Source: Comamonas sp. lk (GTDB taxonomy: Bacteria; Pseudomonadota; Gammaproteobacteria; Burkholderiales; Burkholderiaceae_C). Taken from it: a DNA stretch of 11,183 bases. Both the position numbers and the translations under genes were made by a program. The stretch spans positions 1 through 11,183 of the forward strand of contig CAMDKE010000055.1 of assembly GCA_945901215.1 (NCBI GenBank). The letters are read 5' to 3'. This document shows, in pieces, positions 1 through 6,417 of this stretch (its first letter is position 1; each line of letters begins with the position of its first letter). The notes below the pieces were generated by a model, which worked only from the letters and a program-made list of their open reading frames with translations, had not been told where the DNA came from and ran no database searches.

Positions 1-35
1 ACCATCTTCATCACATCTGCGACGGTCTTGGCCAT
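1..35 (-). CDS. glnA: Glutamine synthetase, N-terminal fragment (runs off the left edge)
   Basis: Only the first 11 codons and part of a twelfth are present. They read MAKTVADVMKMV, which I recognise as the usual opening of type I glutamine synthetase in Burkholderiales. That enzyme condenses ammonia with glutamate using ATP in the cytoplasm. The ATG is preceded by AGGAG (46 down to 42) with a 6-nt spacer, a textbook ribosome binding site. The identification is strengthened by what lies upstream: a sigma-54-type promoter and an NtrC-like dyad at the expected distances. The call depends on a very short peptide, so the promoter context carries much of the weight. Confidence 0.8.
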   Translation of the reverse strand, partial: MAKTVADVMKM

Positions 36-82
36 CAAATACTCCTGTTGCACGGTTATAAAAAGTGTTGCTGGTATTGCCT

Positions 83-98
83 TGCAGCTTTTATGCCA
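83..98 (-). promoter_or_regulatory. Sigma-54 (-24/-12) promoter of glnA
   Basis: Read on the minus strand this is TGGCATAAAAGCTGCA. The sigma-54 consensus is TGGCAYR-N4-TTGCW. The GG and GC doublets are exactly spaced, and the only mismatch is C for the first T of the -12 element. The inferred start site is near position 72, giving a leader of about 37 nt before the glnA ATG at 35. RpoN-dependent transcription of glnA, activated by NtrC under nitrogen limitation, is established in many proteobacteria; its use here is inferred. Confidence 0.75.
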
Positions 99-211
99 AA
101 ACTGCGGGCGCTGCGAATCGATCAATCCGGGACCATTTTGCCCTGAGACGGCGCGGATTTAGGCTCTACATCGCCAAACAGGTTCTTTGCGCAGACGAGG
201 CTCTGGAATTT

Positions 212-228
212 AGCACCAATAAAGTGCG
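212..228 (-). promoter_or_regulatory. NtrC-like enhancer dyad upstream of glnA
   Basis: The dyad is GCACC-N6-GTGC (GCAC at 213-216, GTGC at 224-227). It matches the arms and spacing of the enteric NtrC site (GCACC-N5-GGTGC), except that one G of the right arm is A. Its centre (220) lies about 148 bp upstream of the start site inferred from the sigma-54 promoter. That is close to the roughly -140 position of a strong NtrC site at enteric glnA. I found no convincing second site nearer the promoter. Confidence 0.55.
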
Positions 229-248
229 TTTATTGCAGAACCTTGGGT

Positions 249-1064
249 CTACGTTGCGCTGCGCACTATTTCGGGGCCCAAAACGCACTCGAAGCGAGCT
301 AGCCCTTGGCGCAGAGCGAGAAAGGCGAGGTCCACCACCGCAGCGTCACCTTTGACGCCGAGTTCGATGTGCCGGCCATAGCTCGGATGGTCCACGCTGG
401 GCAGGCTAAACACCTTGACGGTGTAGCTGCGTTCAATCTCCTCCATCAAAGGGGTGAGCGTGGCTTCCATGGCGCCCATCACGATCACCGACTTTTCCAT
501 CCATGGCACGCCGTGAAAGCAATGCGCGTAATGCGTATCAAGTACCCACTCGACCATGGGCCAAGCCATCACGGGGAACCCCGGCACAAAGTGCACCGCA
601 CCGCTATTCGATCCCTGGCAACTAAATCCGGCGATTTTGTTGTAGGGGTTGGGGATGATGTTCGCGCCCAGCGGGAACATGCCCATATTGAGCCGGTGCT
701 GGTTGTCCTGCCGGTTGGGGTCGAAAGCCTGGCCGTTTTCACGGGCAATGTCCTGCATGCGTTCCCAAATCAGGTCTCGGGCCTGCGGATGCAAGACCAG
801 GTCGCTGCCCAATGCGCGGGCGGCACACTGGCGGGTGTGGTCGTCGGGCGTAGCACCGATGCCACCAAAAGAGAACACCACGTCGCCACTGGAAAAAGCC
901 GCAGCCAAGGTGGCTGTGATGCGCCCAGGGTCGTCGCCCACGTAGTGCGCATAGGCCAACTGCAAGCCGCGGGCGCCAAGCAGGCTAATGGCTTGGGCAA
1001 GGTGCTTGTCAGCACGCTTACCAGACAAAATTTCATCGCCAATGATGATCACGCCAAAGTTCAT
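249..1064 (-). CDS. CinA-type molybdopterin-binding-domain protein (competence/damage-inducible protein A family)
   Basis: This is a 271-aa cytoplasmic protein made almost entirely of a MoCF/CinA N-terminal-type domain. Recognisable pieces are GDEILSG at residues 9-15 and FGGIGATPDDHT at 66-77, the glycine-rich nucleotide/molybdopterin-binding loops of this fold. A PGFPVMAWPM segment follows later, near residues 181-190. Full-length CinA (about 400 aa) also has a C-terminal nicotinamide-nucleotide deamidase domain, which is absent here. Annotations of such short forms as competence or damage-inducible proteins are therefore by homology only. The start is the ATG at 1064: AGGAG at 1073-1069 precedes it, the protein family begins there, and it overlaps the upstream stop codon as ATGA. 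An in-frame extension upstream to 1298 lies inside the EI24 gene and is not real. Last gene of the five-gene run before glnA; the physiological substrate is unknown. Confidence 0.88.
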   Translation of the reverse strand: MNFGVIIIGDEILSGKRADKHLAQAISLLGARGLQLAYAHYVGDDPGRITATLAAAFSSGDVVFSFGGIGATPDDHTRQCAARALGSDLVLHPQARDLIWERMQDIARENGQAFDPNRQDNQHRLNMGMFPLGANIIPNPYNKIAGFSCQGSNSGAVHFVPGFPVMAWPMVEWVLDTHYAHCFHGVPWMEKSVIVMGAMEATLTPLMEEIERSYTVKVFSLPSVDHPSYGRHIELGVKGDAAVVDLAFLALRQGLARFECVLGPEIVRSAT

Positions 1065-1948
1065 ACGTCTCCTGTGGGTTCGACAGTTTGGCCTGCAGGG
1101 GCAAATCGGCCTGTCTCCTGGGCCGTCACCAGCACCGCTTCGTCGGCCACCGGCGGTGCGTCCCGCAACGATTGCAGCGCCTCTAGACAAAAATGGGCGA
1201 ACCACAAGGACGAAAAAACAAAAATAAGCGTGTAGACCCAAACCGAGAAGGGAACCAGGAGCGGCGCCATCGCAATCGCCATCAAACCCACCGACCAAAG
1301 CAAACTCGGTGCTGCGCCCATCAGACCAACCACCAGTCCCATGGCCAACAAGGAACTGCCGTGGGTTTGCATCACCGTGCGTCGCTCTAGGGCACTGGCG
1401 TGTACCGCGAGGGCGTCAAAGGCCATCACGCGGCAGGTTAGCCAGCCCCAAATCAGGGGCGGCAGCACCAACACCAGGGGTGGAACAATCCACATCGGCA
1501 GCGACACCACCATAGCCCCAAGGGCCAACAAGGACGACCCCAAAGCCCAACCTGCGCTGGCAAGAAATGATGCACCATCGTGCCGAGCCAATTCAGGAAA
1601 GCGGCGCTGCGCCACCAAACGCACCAGCGCAGGCGTCATCAGCAGCGAGACGCTCACCAGAGTCAGCACCACCATCAGCGGGGTCAGCACCATCAGCAAG
1701 AGCACAGGTGCCAGCATACTTTTGACCCCCCCTAAGCCCACCGCCTCAAACCAGGCCCAGATGGTGGCTAGAACCACCGAGGACTCTAAAAATCCGGTCA
1801 AAGCCGCAACGGCGGGTTGCCAAAAAAAATGTGCCAAAGCAGCACTGCCGGCCATCAATACGAGTACGGGTACGAACGACAAGGCAATAACACGGGGATG
1901 CAGGCAATACACCGCCGCTCGCCAGAATGAGGAAACCATGCGCTTCAT
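1061..1948 (-). CDS. EI24-domain integral membrane protein
   Basis: This is a 295-aa, very hydrophobic protein with several long apolar stretches: near residues 20-40, 60-100, 130-170, 205-235 and 240-255, counted from MKRMVSSFW. The overall pattern, and the opening with LHPRVIALSFVPV, fit the EI24/CysZ-like family (etoposide-induced 2.4 homologues). In E. coli CysZ is a sulfate transporter; bacterial EI24 proteins outside that branch have no firm function. I place the start at the ATG at 1948. It overlaps the stop of the sterol-desaturase gene as ATGA (1948-1945), and the gene's own stop overlaps the next start in the same way. A GTG at 1981 would add 11 residues and cannot be excluded. No Shine-Dalgarno sequence precedes 1948, so translation probably depends on coupling to the upstream gene. 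The hydrophilic C-terminal tail of about 35 residues is proline- and acid-containing. Confidence 0.82.
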   Translation of the reverse strand: MKRMVSSFWRAAVYCLHPRVIALSFVPVLVLMAGSAALAHFFWQPAVAALTGFLESSVVLATIWAWFEAVGLGGVKSMLAPVLLLMVLTPLMVVLTLVSVSLLMTPALVRLVAQRRFPELARHDGASFLASAGWALGSSLLALGAMVVSLPMWIVPPLVLVLPPLIWGWLTCRVMAFDALAVHASALERRTVMQTHGSSLLAMGLVVGLMGAAPSLLWSVGLMAIAMAPLLVPFSVWVYTLIFVFSSLWFAHFCLEALQSLRDAPPVADEAVLVTAQETGRFAPAGQTVEPTGDV

Positions 1949-2919
1949 GGTGGCGACCACAAACGTTGCAAGCCGCGCCACTGTTGCGACCAGAAGCCCC
2001 GCCCGTAGTCCACCCCCTGCTCCACCTGGTTGCGCACGCCGGTGGGATCAAAGCGCAAAGAGAAATCGGCCGTGCCAAACAGCATGTCCCACCATGGGAA
2101 CAGCACGCCGAAGTTGTGACCACCTCGCACCGCCTTGGTATCGCCGGCGCGGGGGGGTACGGTCTCGTGTCCAAAGCCCACACTGTGGTGCAACCGGTGA
2201 AAGCGCGGGCTGACCCACAACCGTTCGCCCACGGCACCAAACCACACACGCAAGTTAGCATGTTGCAGACTCTCGCTGAGTTGGGTGAAGGCCACAATAG
2301 CCACAAACTGGCCCGGTGCCACGCCAATAGCCAGCGCCACCACGGCGAAAAACAAGTCGTGCAAGAGGTCGTCAAGGAGGTGGTTGCGGTTGTCGCTCCA
2401 CATCGTCATCTGGCGCTGGGCGTGGTGCAGGGAGTGCAGTTGCCACCACCAGCCAAAGTGGTGCTGGGCGCGGTGATACCAATAATTCAAAAAATCGAAG
2501 ACGAGCAGATAAATGAGCATGCTGATCCACGGGTTGTCGGTGACGCCAGGCCACAGGTCGTCGAGCTGCAAGGTGTGAAGACCCTGGGCGCGCAGGGCAC
2601 CCATGGCGTCGTCGACCAGCGGCTCTAAAGAGAAAAACAGCACCAACCGGAATAGGCCCGGCCGGTGGATGAGCGTGTACAAGATATCGGTGCGCACCGT
2701 GGCCTGGTCGCTAACCGCGTCGACCGGTCGCCACCGTTGCAAGGGGCCAATCACCAGGACAATGGCCACCAGTTGCATGACGCCGACAAGAAACCAACCG
2801 GTACCCGCATAACCTTGATCCAAAAATCCGGCCACGCCCAGCCCAAACATGGCCGGCTGCACCAGCGCTTCAAACAAACCGCTCTGGACTTGGGAAAAAA
2901 GTTCCAACAAAGCGTCCAT
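1945..2919 (-). CDS. Sterol desaturase / fatty acid hydroxylase family membrane protein
   Basis: This is a 324-aa membrane protein with the di-iron histidine boxes of the fatty acid hydroxylase superfamily. The boxes are HRAQHH (149-154, HX3HH), HSLHH (162-166, HX2HH) and HRLHH (241-245, HX2HH), with further histidines at 180, 187 and 220. Hydrophobic segments lie near residues 40-60, 83-100, 130-147 and 187-215, bracketing the boxes as expected for a membrane hydroxylase whose active site faces the cytoplasm. Family members use O2 to hydroxylate or desaturate lipids; a substrate cannot be read from sequence, and true sterol chemistry is unlikely in this kind of bacterium. The ATG at 2919 is only 2 nt after the stop of the deacetylase-like gene, with AAGGG inside that gene's end as possible ribosome binding site. 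The stop overlaps the EI24 start. Confidence 0.9.
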   Translation of the reverse strand: MDALLELFSQVQSGLFEALVQPAMFGLGVAGFLDQGYAGTGWFLVGVMQLVAIVLVIGPLQRWRPVDAVSDQATVRTDILYTLIHRPGLFRLVLFFSLEPLVDDAMGALRAQGLHTLQLDDLWPGVTDNPWISMLIYLLVFDFLNYWYHRAQHHFGWWWQLHSLHHAQRQMTMWSDNRNHLLDDLLHDLFFAVVALAIGVAPGQFVAIVAFTQLSESLQHANLRVWFGAVGERLWVSPRFHRLHHSVGFGHETVPPRAGDTKAVRGGHNFGVLFPWWDMLFGTADFSLRFDPTGVRNQVEQGVDYGRGFWSQQWRGLQRLWSPP

Positions 2920-2921
2920 GA

Positions 2922-3752
2922 TCAGCCCTTGTGCTGGGTAATCCAGCTCTGGTAAGTGGGGTGCTTGCGCAAGGTTTCAAAGCAAAAGCCCTTGCCTTGC
3001 AAACCAATGATCAGCGGCTCCAGCACTCCGGGCGCCCAGGGGTCTTTGCGCGACCAGATGCCCAAGTGGGCCACCAGAATATCGCCGCTGCGCACATCGC
3101 GAAGCGCCTTGTTCAGCAGCGCCTGGTTCGGATACTTGTCGCTGGGCAGCTCGTCACCCAAAAAACCGGCGTCTGCCCAACCCACATGGGCATAGCCACA
3201 GGCTTTGGCCACAGCCAGCAGTGCGGGCGAGGTCTTGCCACCGGGCGCGCGAAACAGGGGCAGGCTGGCTTGCCCGGTGAGTTCTTGCAGCCGGTCCGCA
3301 GACTGCTTGATTTGGCTGCAGTACTGGGGCGCGGTAAAAATCGCCCGTTGGCCGGCCGCCGCACCCGCAGAGGGCTGCATTCGAAACTGTGGCACTCCAG
3401 CTGCGCCAGCGGCCAGGTCTGAACGCCAGTACACGTGGTCCAAAGTGTGGGATGCAAAGGCGTGACCCTCCGCAGCGCGCGCGCGCCACCATGGCGCCCA
3501 GTGGTTGCCCATACTGCCGTCGCCAGTCTTGGTGGCCTCGTTGGCGGCGAAAAAAGTCACCTTGACCTGGTGGCGGGCCAGCACCTCGGCAATCAGGGGG
3601 GCGACTTCCATGTGGCCGGTGTCAAAAGTAAGGTAAATCGGTTTGCGGCATGACGCGGGCGCAACTTCGGTCGCAGCATAAGACGGCGCCGCCGCTACCA
3701 GCATCAAGCACAGGCGCGCCCAGTGGGGTGGACTGCGGGCTATCGTTTGCAT
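2922..3752 (-). CDS. Secreted polysaccharide deacetylase-like protein (NodB fold)
   Basis: This is a 276-aa protein with a signal peptide (hydrophobic core about residues 12-22, likely cleavage after the SYA at 24-26), so it should act in the periplasm or outside. NodB-type motifs are visible. LTFDTGH at 41-47 corresponds to motif 1, HTLDH at 102-106 to the metal-binding HxxxH motif 2, and RAPGG at 168-172 to motif 3. ILVAHLG near 225-231 carries the final catalytic histidine. Motif 1 normally reads TFDDG; the second Asp, a metal ligand, is Thr45 here, so metal binding may differ from classical chitin or peptidoglycan deacetylases. I chose the ATG at 3752 because it puts the signal peptide at the N-terminus. 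An in-frame extension to 3812 would overlap the propeller gene and bury the signal. It follows the propeller gene by 25 nt and precedes the desaturase gene by 2 nt. Confidence 0.87.
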   Translation of the reverse strand: MQTIARSPPHWARLCLMLVAAAPSYAATEVAPASCRKPIYLTFDTGHMEVAPLIAEVLARHQVKVTFFAANEATKTGDGSMGNHWAPWWRARAAEGHAFASHTLDHVYWRSDLAAGAAGVPQFRMQPSAGAAAGQRAIFTAPQYCSQIKQSADRLQELTGQASLPLFRAPGGKTSPALLAVAKACGYAHVGWADAGFLGDELPSDKYPNQALLNKALRDVRSGDILVAHLGIWSRKDPWAPGVLEPLIIGLQGKGFCFETLRKHPTYQSWITQHKG

Positions 3753-3777
3753 CGGCAACCTGCTTGAGAGACCCGCA

Positions 3778-4755
3778 TTAACGCGGCGCGTGGTCCAGTG
3801 TCCACACGCCATGCGGGGACTTGCCCACCTTCACCTGTCGCACCACTTTACGCGTTTGCGTATCGATGACGGTGAGCTTTTTGATCCAGCGGGAGGCTAC
3901 ATAAATATAACGCCCATCGGCTGACAGGTCCAGGCAGTCCGGTCCTCCAGGGGCGGGGAACTGGTCGACCACTGCCAGGGTCTGGAAATCAATTTTGCTA
4001 ATCGTGTTAGCCACCCGGTTGCTCACCAGCACGTGGCGTTTATCGCCCATGCTACGAAAGGCGTGGGCGCCGGCACCGGTAGGTATGGTTTTGACCAGCT
4101 TGGGTGCTGCCCCGGTCACGTCGTACACCTCCACACCTTTGCCACCGGTCAGTCCGACCAGTAGCAGCTTGTCGTCCGGCGTACCAAACACGTCGGCGGG
4201 CAAAGAGCCGGTTTTGAAGCGCCACTTGATGGCCTGAGTGGCCAGGTCAATGGCCACCAACTCATCGCTTTCTTGCATGCTGACGTAGGCGGTGGTGCTT
4301 TTGCTGTCTATCCAGATGTGGCTGGGCGTTTTGCTGGTGGAGATTCGCTTGGAGAGCGCAAGGTCGGTGCCATTCCAGCGGTACAGGTCCACGTGGTTCA
4401 GCCGGTTTCCCGCAGTGACGAGCCACTTCATGTCCGGGGAGAAGCGCAAATGGTAAGGGTCCAGAATGCCGCGCACGGTGCGCTGCACGACAGCGGTTTT
4501 GGGGTCCACAAACAAAAGCGAGTCGCCCATGGCGTTGGCGATGATCAGCGACTTTTCGTCAGGCGTCAGATACAGGTGGTGCGGTTCTTTGCCAGTGTGA
4601 AAACGCTGCGTCTCTTTCCAGGTGGTCGGGTCAATCACGCTGACGCTGGCGCCTTTCGAATTGAGTACAAAGATCGGCGGTGGTGGCTCCGCTGCCGTAG
4701 CCCCTAGTGTCAAAAAAAAGCAAACTGCGGCAATAAATCGATTCAAGAAGTTCAC
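3778..4755 (-). CDS. Periplasmic YVTN/YncE-like beta-propeller protein
   Basis: This is a 325-aa protein with a signal peptide (hydrophobic core about residues 7-18, likely cleavage after ATAA at 19-22). The mature part is built of roughly 40-residue blades with recurring patterns such as SVIDPTTWK, LLFVDPKT, LVAIDLATQ, SKIDFQTL and LTVIDTQTRK. Most are followed by a 'G..PH....PD...L...N' type segment. This is the YVTN/YncE seven-bladed propeller family; members serve as binding scaffolds or as parts of dehydrogenases, and no catalytic residues or haem motif are visible. The start is a GTG at 4755, preceded by AAGG (4764-4761) with a 5-nt spacer and giving a well-formed signal peptide. It is the first gene of the five-gene minus-strand run, after a 78-nt gap from rsuA. 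Its likely job is binding a ligand or partner for the secreted deacetylase-like protein encoded next, an inference from proximity. Confidence 0.85.
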   Translation of the reverse strand: MNFLNRFIAAVCFFLTLGATAAEPPPPIFVLNSKGASVSVIDPTTWKETQRFHTGKEPHHLYLTPDEKSLIIANAMGDSLLFVDPKTAVVQRTVRGILDPYHLRFSPDMKWLVTAGNRLNHVDLYRWNGTDLALSKRISTSKTPSHIWIDSKSTTAYVSMQESDELVAIDLATQAIKWRFKTGSLPADVFGTPDDKLLLVGLTGGKGVEVYDVTGAAPKLVKTIPTGAGAHAFRSMGDKRHVLVSNRVANTISKIDFQTLAVVDQFPAPGGPDCLDLSADGRYIYVASRWIKKLTVIDTQTRKVVRQVKVGKSPHGVWTLDHAPR

Positions 4756-4760
4756 AAATA

Positions 4761-4764
4761 CCTT
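4761..4764 (-). promoter_or_regulatory. Ribosome binding site supporting the GTG start of the propeller gene
   Basis: AAGG read on the minus strand, five bases before the GTG at 4755. No in-frame ATG gives an equally complete signal peptide, so this site decides the start. Confidence 0.55.
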
Positions 4765-4833
4765 AATTCAGGTGGCGGGTGCGCCGGCTAGGAGTGTAGC
4801 CCTCGGGCGCGGGTTTTCCCTTGCATTGGCCCC

Positions 4834-5580
4834 TTAAACGCCAGAGACCAGCGCCAGGTCCGCCGCGCCGAGCCAGCGCCATTGGCCCGGTGCCAAGTCA
4901 GAAGGCAGGGCCAGTCCGCCGATGCGGGAGCGTTGCAAACCCTCCACCCGGTTGCTGACAGCCGCCACCATGCGCTTGACCTGGTGGTACTTGCCTTCGG
5001 TTAGCGTCAGGCGCAGGTGGAATTCGGACACCGCCTCGCAGGCGGCAGCACGCACTGGCCTATGGTCATCGTCCAGCACCACACCAGCAAGCAACTGGTC
5101 CACCTGGCGCGCGTCCAGCGGGTGTTTGACCGTCACCTCGTACACCTTGGGCACGTGGTGGCGCGGCGAGCTCATGCGGTGGATGAATTTGCCATCGTCG
5201 GTGAGCAGCAGCATGCCGGTGGTGTCCTGGTCCAGCCTCCCCACCGCCTGCACGCCCTGCACCGCCGCTTTTTGCGGTCGCAGCCGCAAGGGCGAGGGAA
5301 GCAAGGTGTAAATGCTGGGATAGGTGGACGGCTTTTGCGAGCATTCGGTGCCGGCGGGCTTGTTGAGCAGCAAATAGGCCTTTTCAACATACGGCCAGTC
5401 CACGCCCTGCACCCGAAAGCGCAGGCCTAGCGGCGTGAACTCGGCGCTGGCGTCCTTGCACACTAGGGCCGTCAAGCCCTGATCGGCGCCGTAAACCTGC
5501 ACGAAGCCTTGTTGAATCAGACCTGCGCAGACCCGCCGAGTGCCAAAACCTTGGCTGTAAAGAATCTCTTGGAGTTGCAT
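4834..5580 (-). CDS. rsuA: 16S rRNA pseudouridine synthase, RsuA family
   Basis: This is a 248-aa cytoplasmic enzyme that converts a uridine of 16S rRNA (U516 in E. coli) to pseudouridine. An N-terminal S4-like RNA-binding segment covers about residues 1-45. The catalytic domain has LLNKPAG (71-77), GRLDQDTTG (114-122, catalytic Asp117) and EGKYHQVKRM (195-204), all characteristic of the RsuA/RluB/RluE/RluF family. Length is close to that of E. coli RsuA (231 aa), which favours RsuA over the longer RluB. However, RluE-type specificity cannot be ruled out from sequence alone. The ATG at 5580 is chosen because MQLQEILYSQGFGTRR aligns with the usual S4 beginning. The in-frame extension to 5664 would add a serine-rich stretch encoded by a CAG/CTG repeat and is unlikely. 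It appears to be its own transcription unit, about 190 nt from the next gene upstream. Confidence 0.87.
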   Translation of the reverse strand: MQLQEILYSQGFGTRRVCAGLIQQGFVQVYGADQGLTALVCKDASAEFTPLGLRFRVQGVDWPYVEKAYLLLNKPAGTECSQKPSTYPSIYTLLPSPLRLRPQKAAVQGVQAVGRLDQDTTGMLLLTDDGKFIHRMSSPRHHVPKVYEVTVKHPLDARQVDQLLAGVVLDDDHRPVRAAACEAVSEFHLRLTLTEGKYHQVKRMVAAVSNRVEGLQRSRIGGLALPSDLAPGQWRWLGAADLALVSGV

Positions 5581-5719
5581 GGCTTTGAGTATCGCAGGCC
5601 ACACGCGTCCAAGAGGACATCTGCTGCTGCTGCTGCTCGCCGGTCGGGCGCTAGCCGCCCCCATATGACAAGGTTTTTGCGCAGCGGTAAGCTTGGGTCA
5701 GCCGCGCCCCTGCCAGACC

Positions 5720-5751
5720 AAAAAAAAGCGCATCCAAAGGTGCGCTTTTTT
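5720..5751 (-). terminator. Rho-independent terminator after the 49-aa small gene
   Basis: On the minus strand a GCGCA/TGCGC stem, extended by A-T pairs to about 11 bp, closes a loop of about 8 nt and is followed by a run of eight T (5727-5720). It starts 17 nt after the stop codon at 5769. The A/T symmetry makes it potentially bidirectional, but no plus-strand gene runs into it from the left. Confidence 0.85.
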
Positions 5752-5768
5752 GCAATATGCCAAGGTGT

Positions 5769-5918
5769 TTACTTGTTTTTCAACTTGCCGCGGGGGATCA
5801 CTGCGGTGGTGATGGTGGCGCGAACCGGTGGCTCACCTGCGGCCAAGGGTTTGGGCGGTGAGGTATCTTTTTTGGGCTTTTTTGACTCTTTATTGGTTTT
5901 TTGCTGACCTTTTGCCAT
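5769..5918 (-). CDS. Small lysine-rich basic protein, 49 aa, function unknown
   Basis: The translation begins MAKGQQKTNKESKKPKKD, continues through a proline/alanine-rich middle and ends with a short beta-prone segment (ATITTAVIPR) and a basic KLKNK tail. Lysine and proline dominate, and there is no signal peptide or membrane segment. The gene is credible because AGGAG stands 6 nt before the ATG, a terminator follows 17 nt after the TAA, and it is divergent from arfB with a plausible shared promoter region. The KGQQ..NKE.KKPKK opening resembles small conserved proteobacterial proteins of unknown function that I recall only loosely. A basic, disordered protein of this kind could bind RNA or DNA, and next to ribosome-rescue and rRNA-modification genes a ribosome link is conceivable, but nothing proves it. 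Confidence 0.78.
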   Translation of the reverse strand: MAKGQQKTNKESKKPKKDTSPPKPLAAGEPPVRATITTAVIPRGKLKNK

Positions 5919-5924
5919 GGTGAA

Positions 5925-5929
5925 CTCCT
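5925..5929 (-). promoter_or_regulatory. Strong ribosome binding site of the 49-aa gene
   Basis: AGGAG on the minus strand, separated from the ATG at 5918 by six bases. Together with the downstream terminator it is the main evidence that this short reading frame is translated. Confidence 0.75.
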
Positions 5930-5953
5930 ATGCAGTGTGGATACAACGTAGCG

Positions 5954-5966
5954 GCAGTTTAACTGC
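5954..5966. promoter_or_regulatory. Inverted repeat in the divergent region between the 49-aa gene and arfB
   Basis: GCAGTT-T-AACTGC is a perfect 6-bp inverted repeat around a single central base. Its centre is 22 nt before the arfB ATG and 42 nt before the start of the small gene, so it could be an operator acting on either promoter. I do not recognise the cognate regulator, and a 6-bp palindrome can occur by chance. Confidence 0.3.
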
Positions 5967-5981
5967 ACGCCGGGTGTGAGC

Positions 5982-6386
5982 ATGCCTGAATTAATCGCCA
6001 TTGACGAGTCGCAAGTTGAGTTCAACGCCATCCGCGCCCAAGGCGCCGGCGGGCAAAACGTAAACAAGGTGTCTACGGCAATCCACCTGCGCTTTGACGT
6101 ACTGGCGTCCAGCCTGCCCGAGGACGTCAAGGAGCGCTTGCTGGCCCTGCCGGACAAGCGTGTGACCGCTGAGGGTGTCTTTATCCTCAAAGCGCAAAGC
6201 CACCGCACGCAAGAGCACAACCGGATGGATGCCATGGCGCGTCTTCAGGACTGGGTCAACTGCGCGGCCACGCCACCCAAGCCACGGCGCCAGACCAAGC
6301 CCACATTTGCATCCAGACAGCGGCGCCTCGAGACCAAGAGCCAACGCGCCAACACCAAGCAGTTGCGGGCCAAGCCACAGGACTGA
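5982..6386 (+). CDS. arfB: Alternative ribosome-rescue factor B / peptidyl-tRNA hydrolase
   Basis: This is a 134-aa protein very like E. coli ArfB (YaeJ, 140 aa). It has the release-factor-type catalytic loop with GGQ at residues 23-25, inside RAQGAGGQNVNKVSTAIHLR (18-37). After the globular domain (about residues 1-98) comes a basic C-terminal tail rich in Lys/Arg (99-134, with PRRQTKPT and SRQRRLETK). In ArfB that tail inserts into the empty mRNA channel of stalled ribosomes, so the protein releases nascent chains from ribosomes lacking a stop codon. I use the ATG at 5982; a GTG at 5976 would add only Met-Ser and is equally compatible with the weak GGG upstream. It is divergent from the small basic-protein gene and 60 nt upstream of phaR. 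Confidence 0.92.
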   Translation: MPELIAIDESQVEFNAIRAQGAGGQNVNKVSTAIHLRFDVLASSLPEDVKERLLALPDKRVTAEGVFILKAQSHRTQEHNRMDAMARLQDWVNCAATPPKPRRQTKPTFASRQRRLETKSQRANTKQLRAKPQD

Positions 6387-6402
6387 GCCTACTGCCTACA
6401 AT
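6374..6402 (+). promoter_or_regulatory. Possible sigma-70 promoter for phaR
   Basis: TACAAT at 6397-6402 differs by one base from the -10 consensus. With a 17-bp spacer the -35 position (6374-6379, GCCACA) keeps only the ACA half of TTGACA. Transcription would start near 6409, just upstream of a 10-bp palindrome and about 38 nt before the phaR start codon. The site overlaps the end of arfB. The poor -35 makes this tentative. Confidence 0.4.
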
Positions 6403-6417
6403 GGTGCACTACGCCTT

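Noticed and set aside
65..355. A 96-codon open frame on the plus strand upstream of and overlapping the cinA-like end
   Set aside because: It overlaps the glnA sigma-54 promoter and the real gene end, lacks a ribosome binding site and shows no family features.
306..1235. A 309-codon open frame on the plus strand
   Set aside because: It is antisense to the CinA-type gene and the end of the EI24 gene, has no recognisable motif, and its start is inside the opposite coding region.
1341..2213. A 290-codon open frame on the plus strand
   Set aside because: It is antisense to the EI24 and desaturase genes. Its Thr/Ala/Arg/Ser-rich composition is typical of a shadow frame.
4786..4808. Small dyads (GGCTA-N6-TAGCC and GCCCTCGGGC) in the gap between the propeller gene and rsuA, considered as an rsuA terminator
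   Set aside because: No T-run follows on the minus strand and the stems are short; I cannot support a terminator here.
5621..5635. Five CTG units in a row
   Set aside because: Too short to call a functional repeat or phase-variable tract. It lies in the rsuA upstream region and would only matter if rsuA started further upstream, which family alignment does not support.
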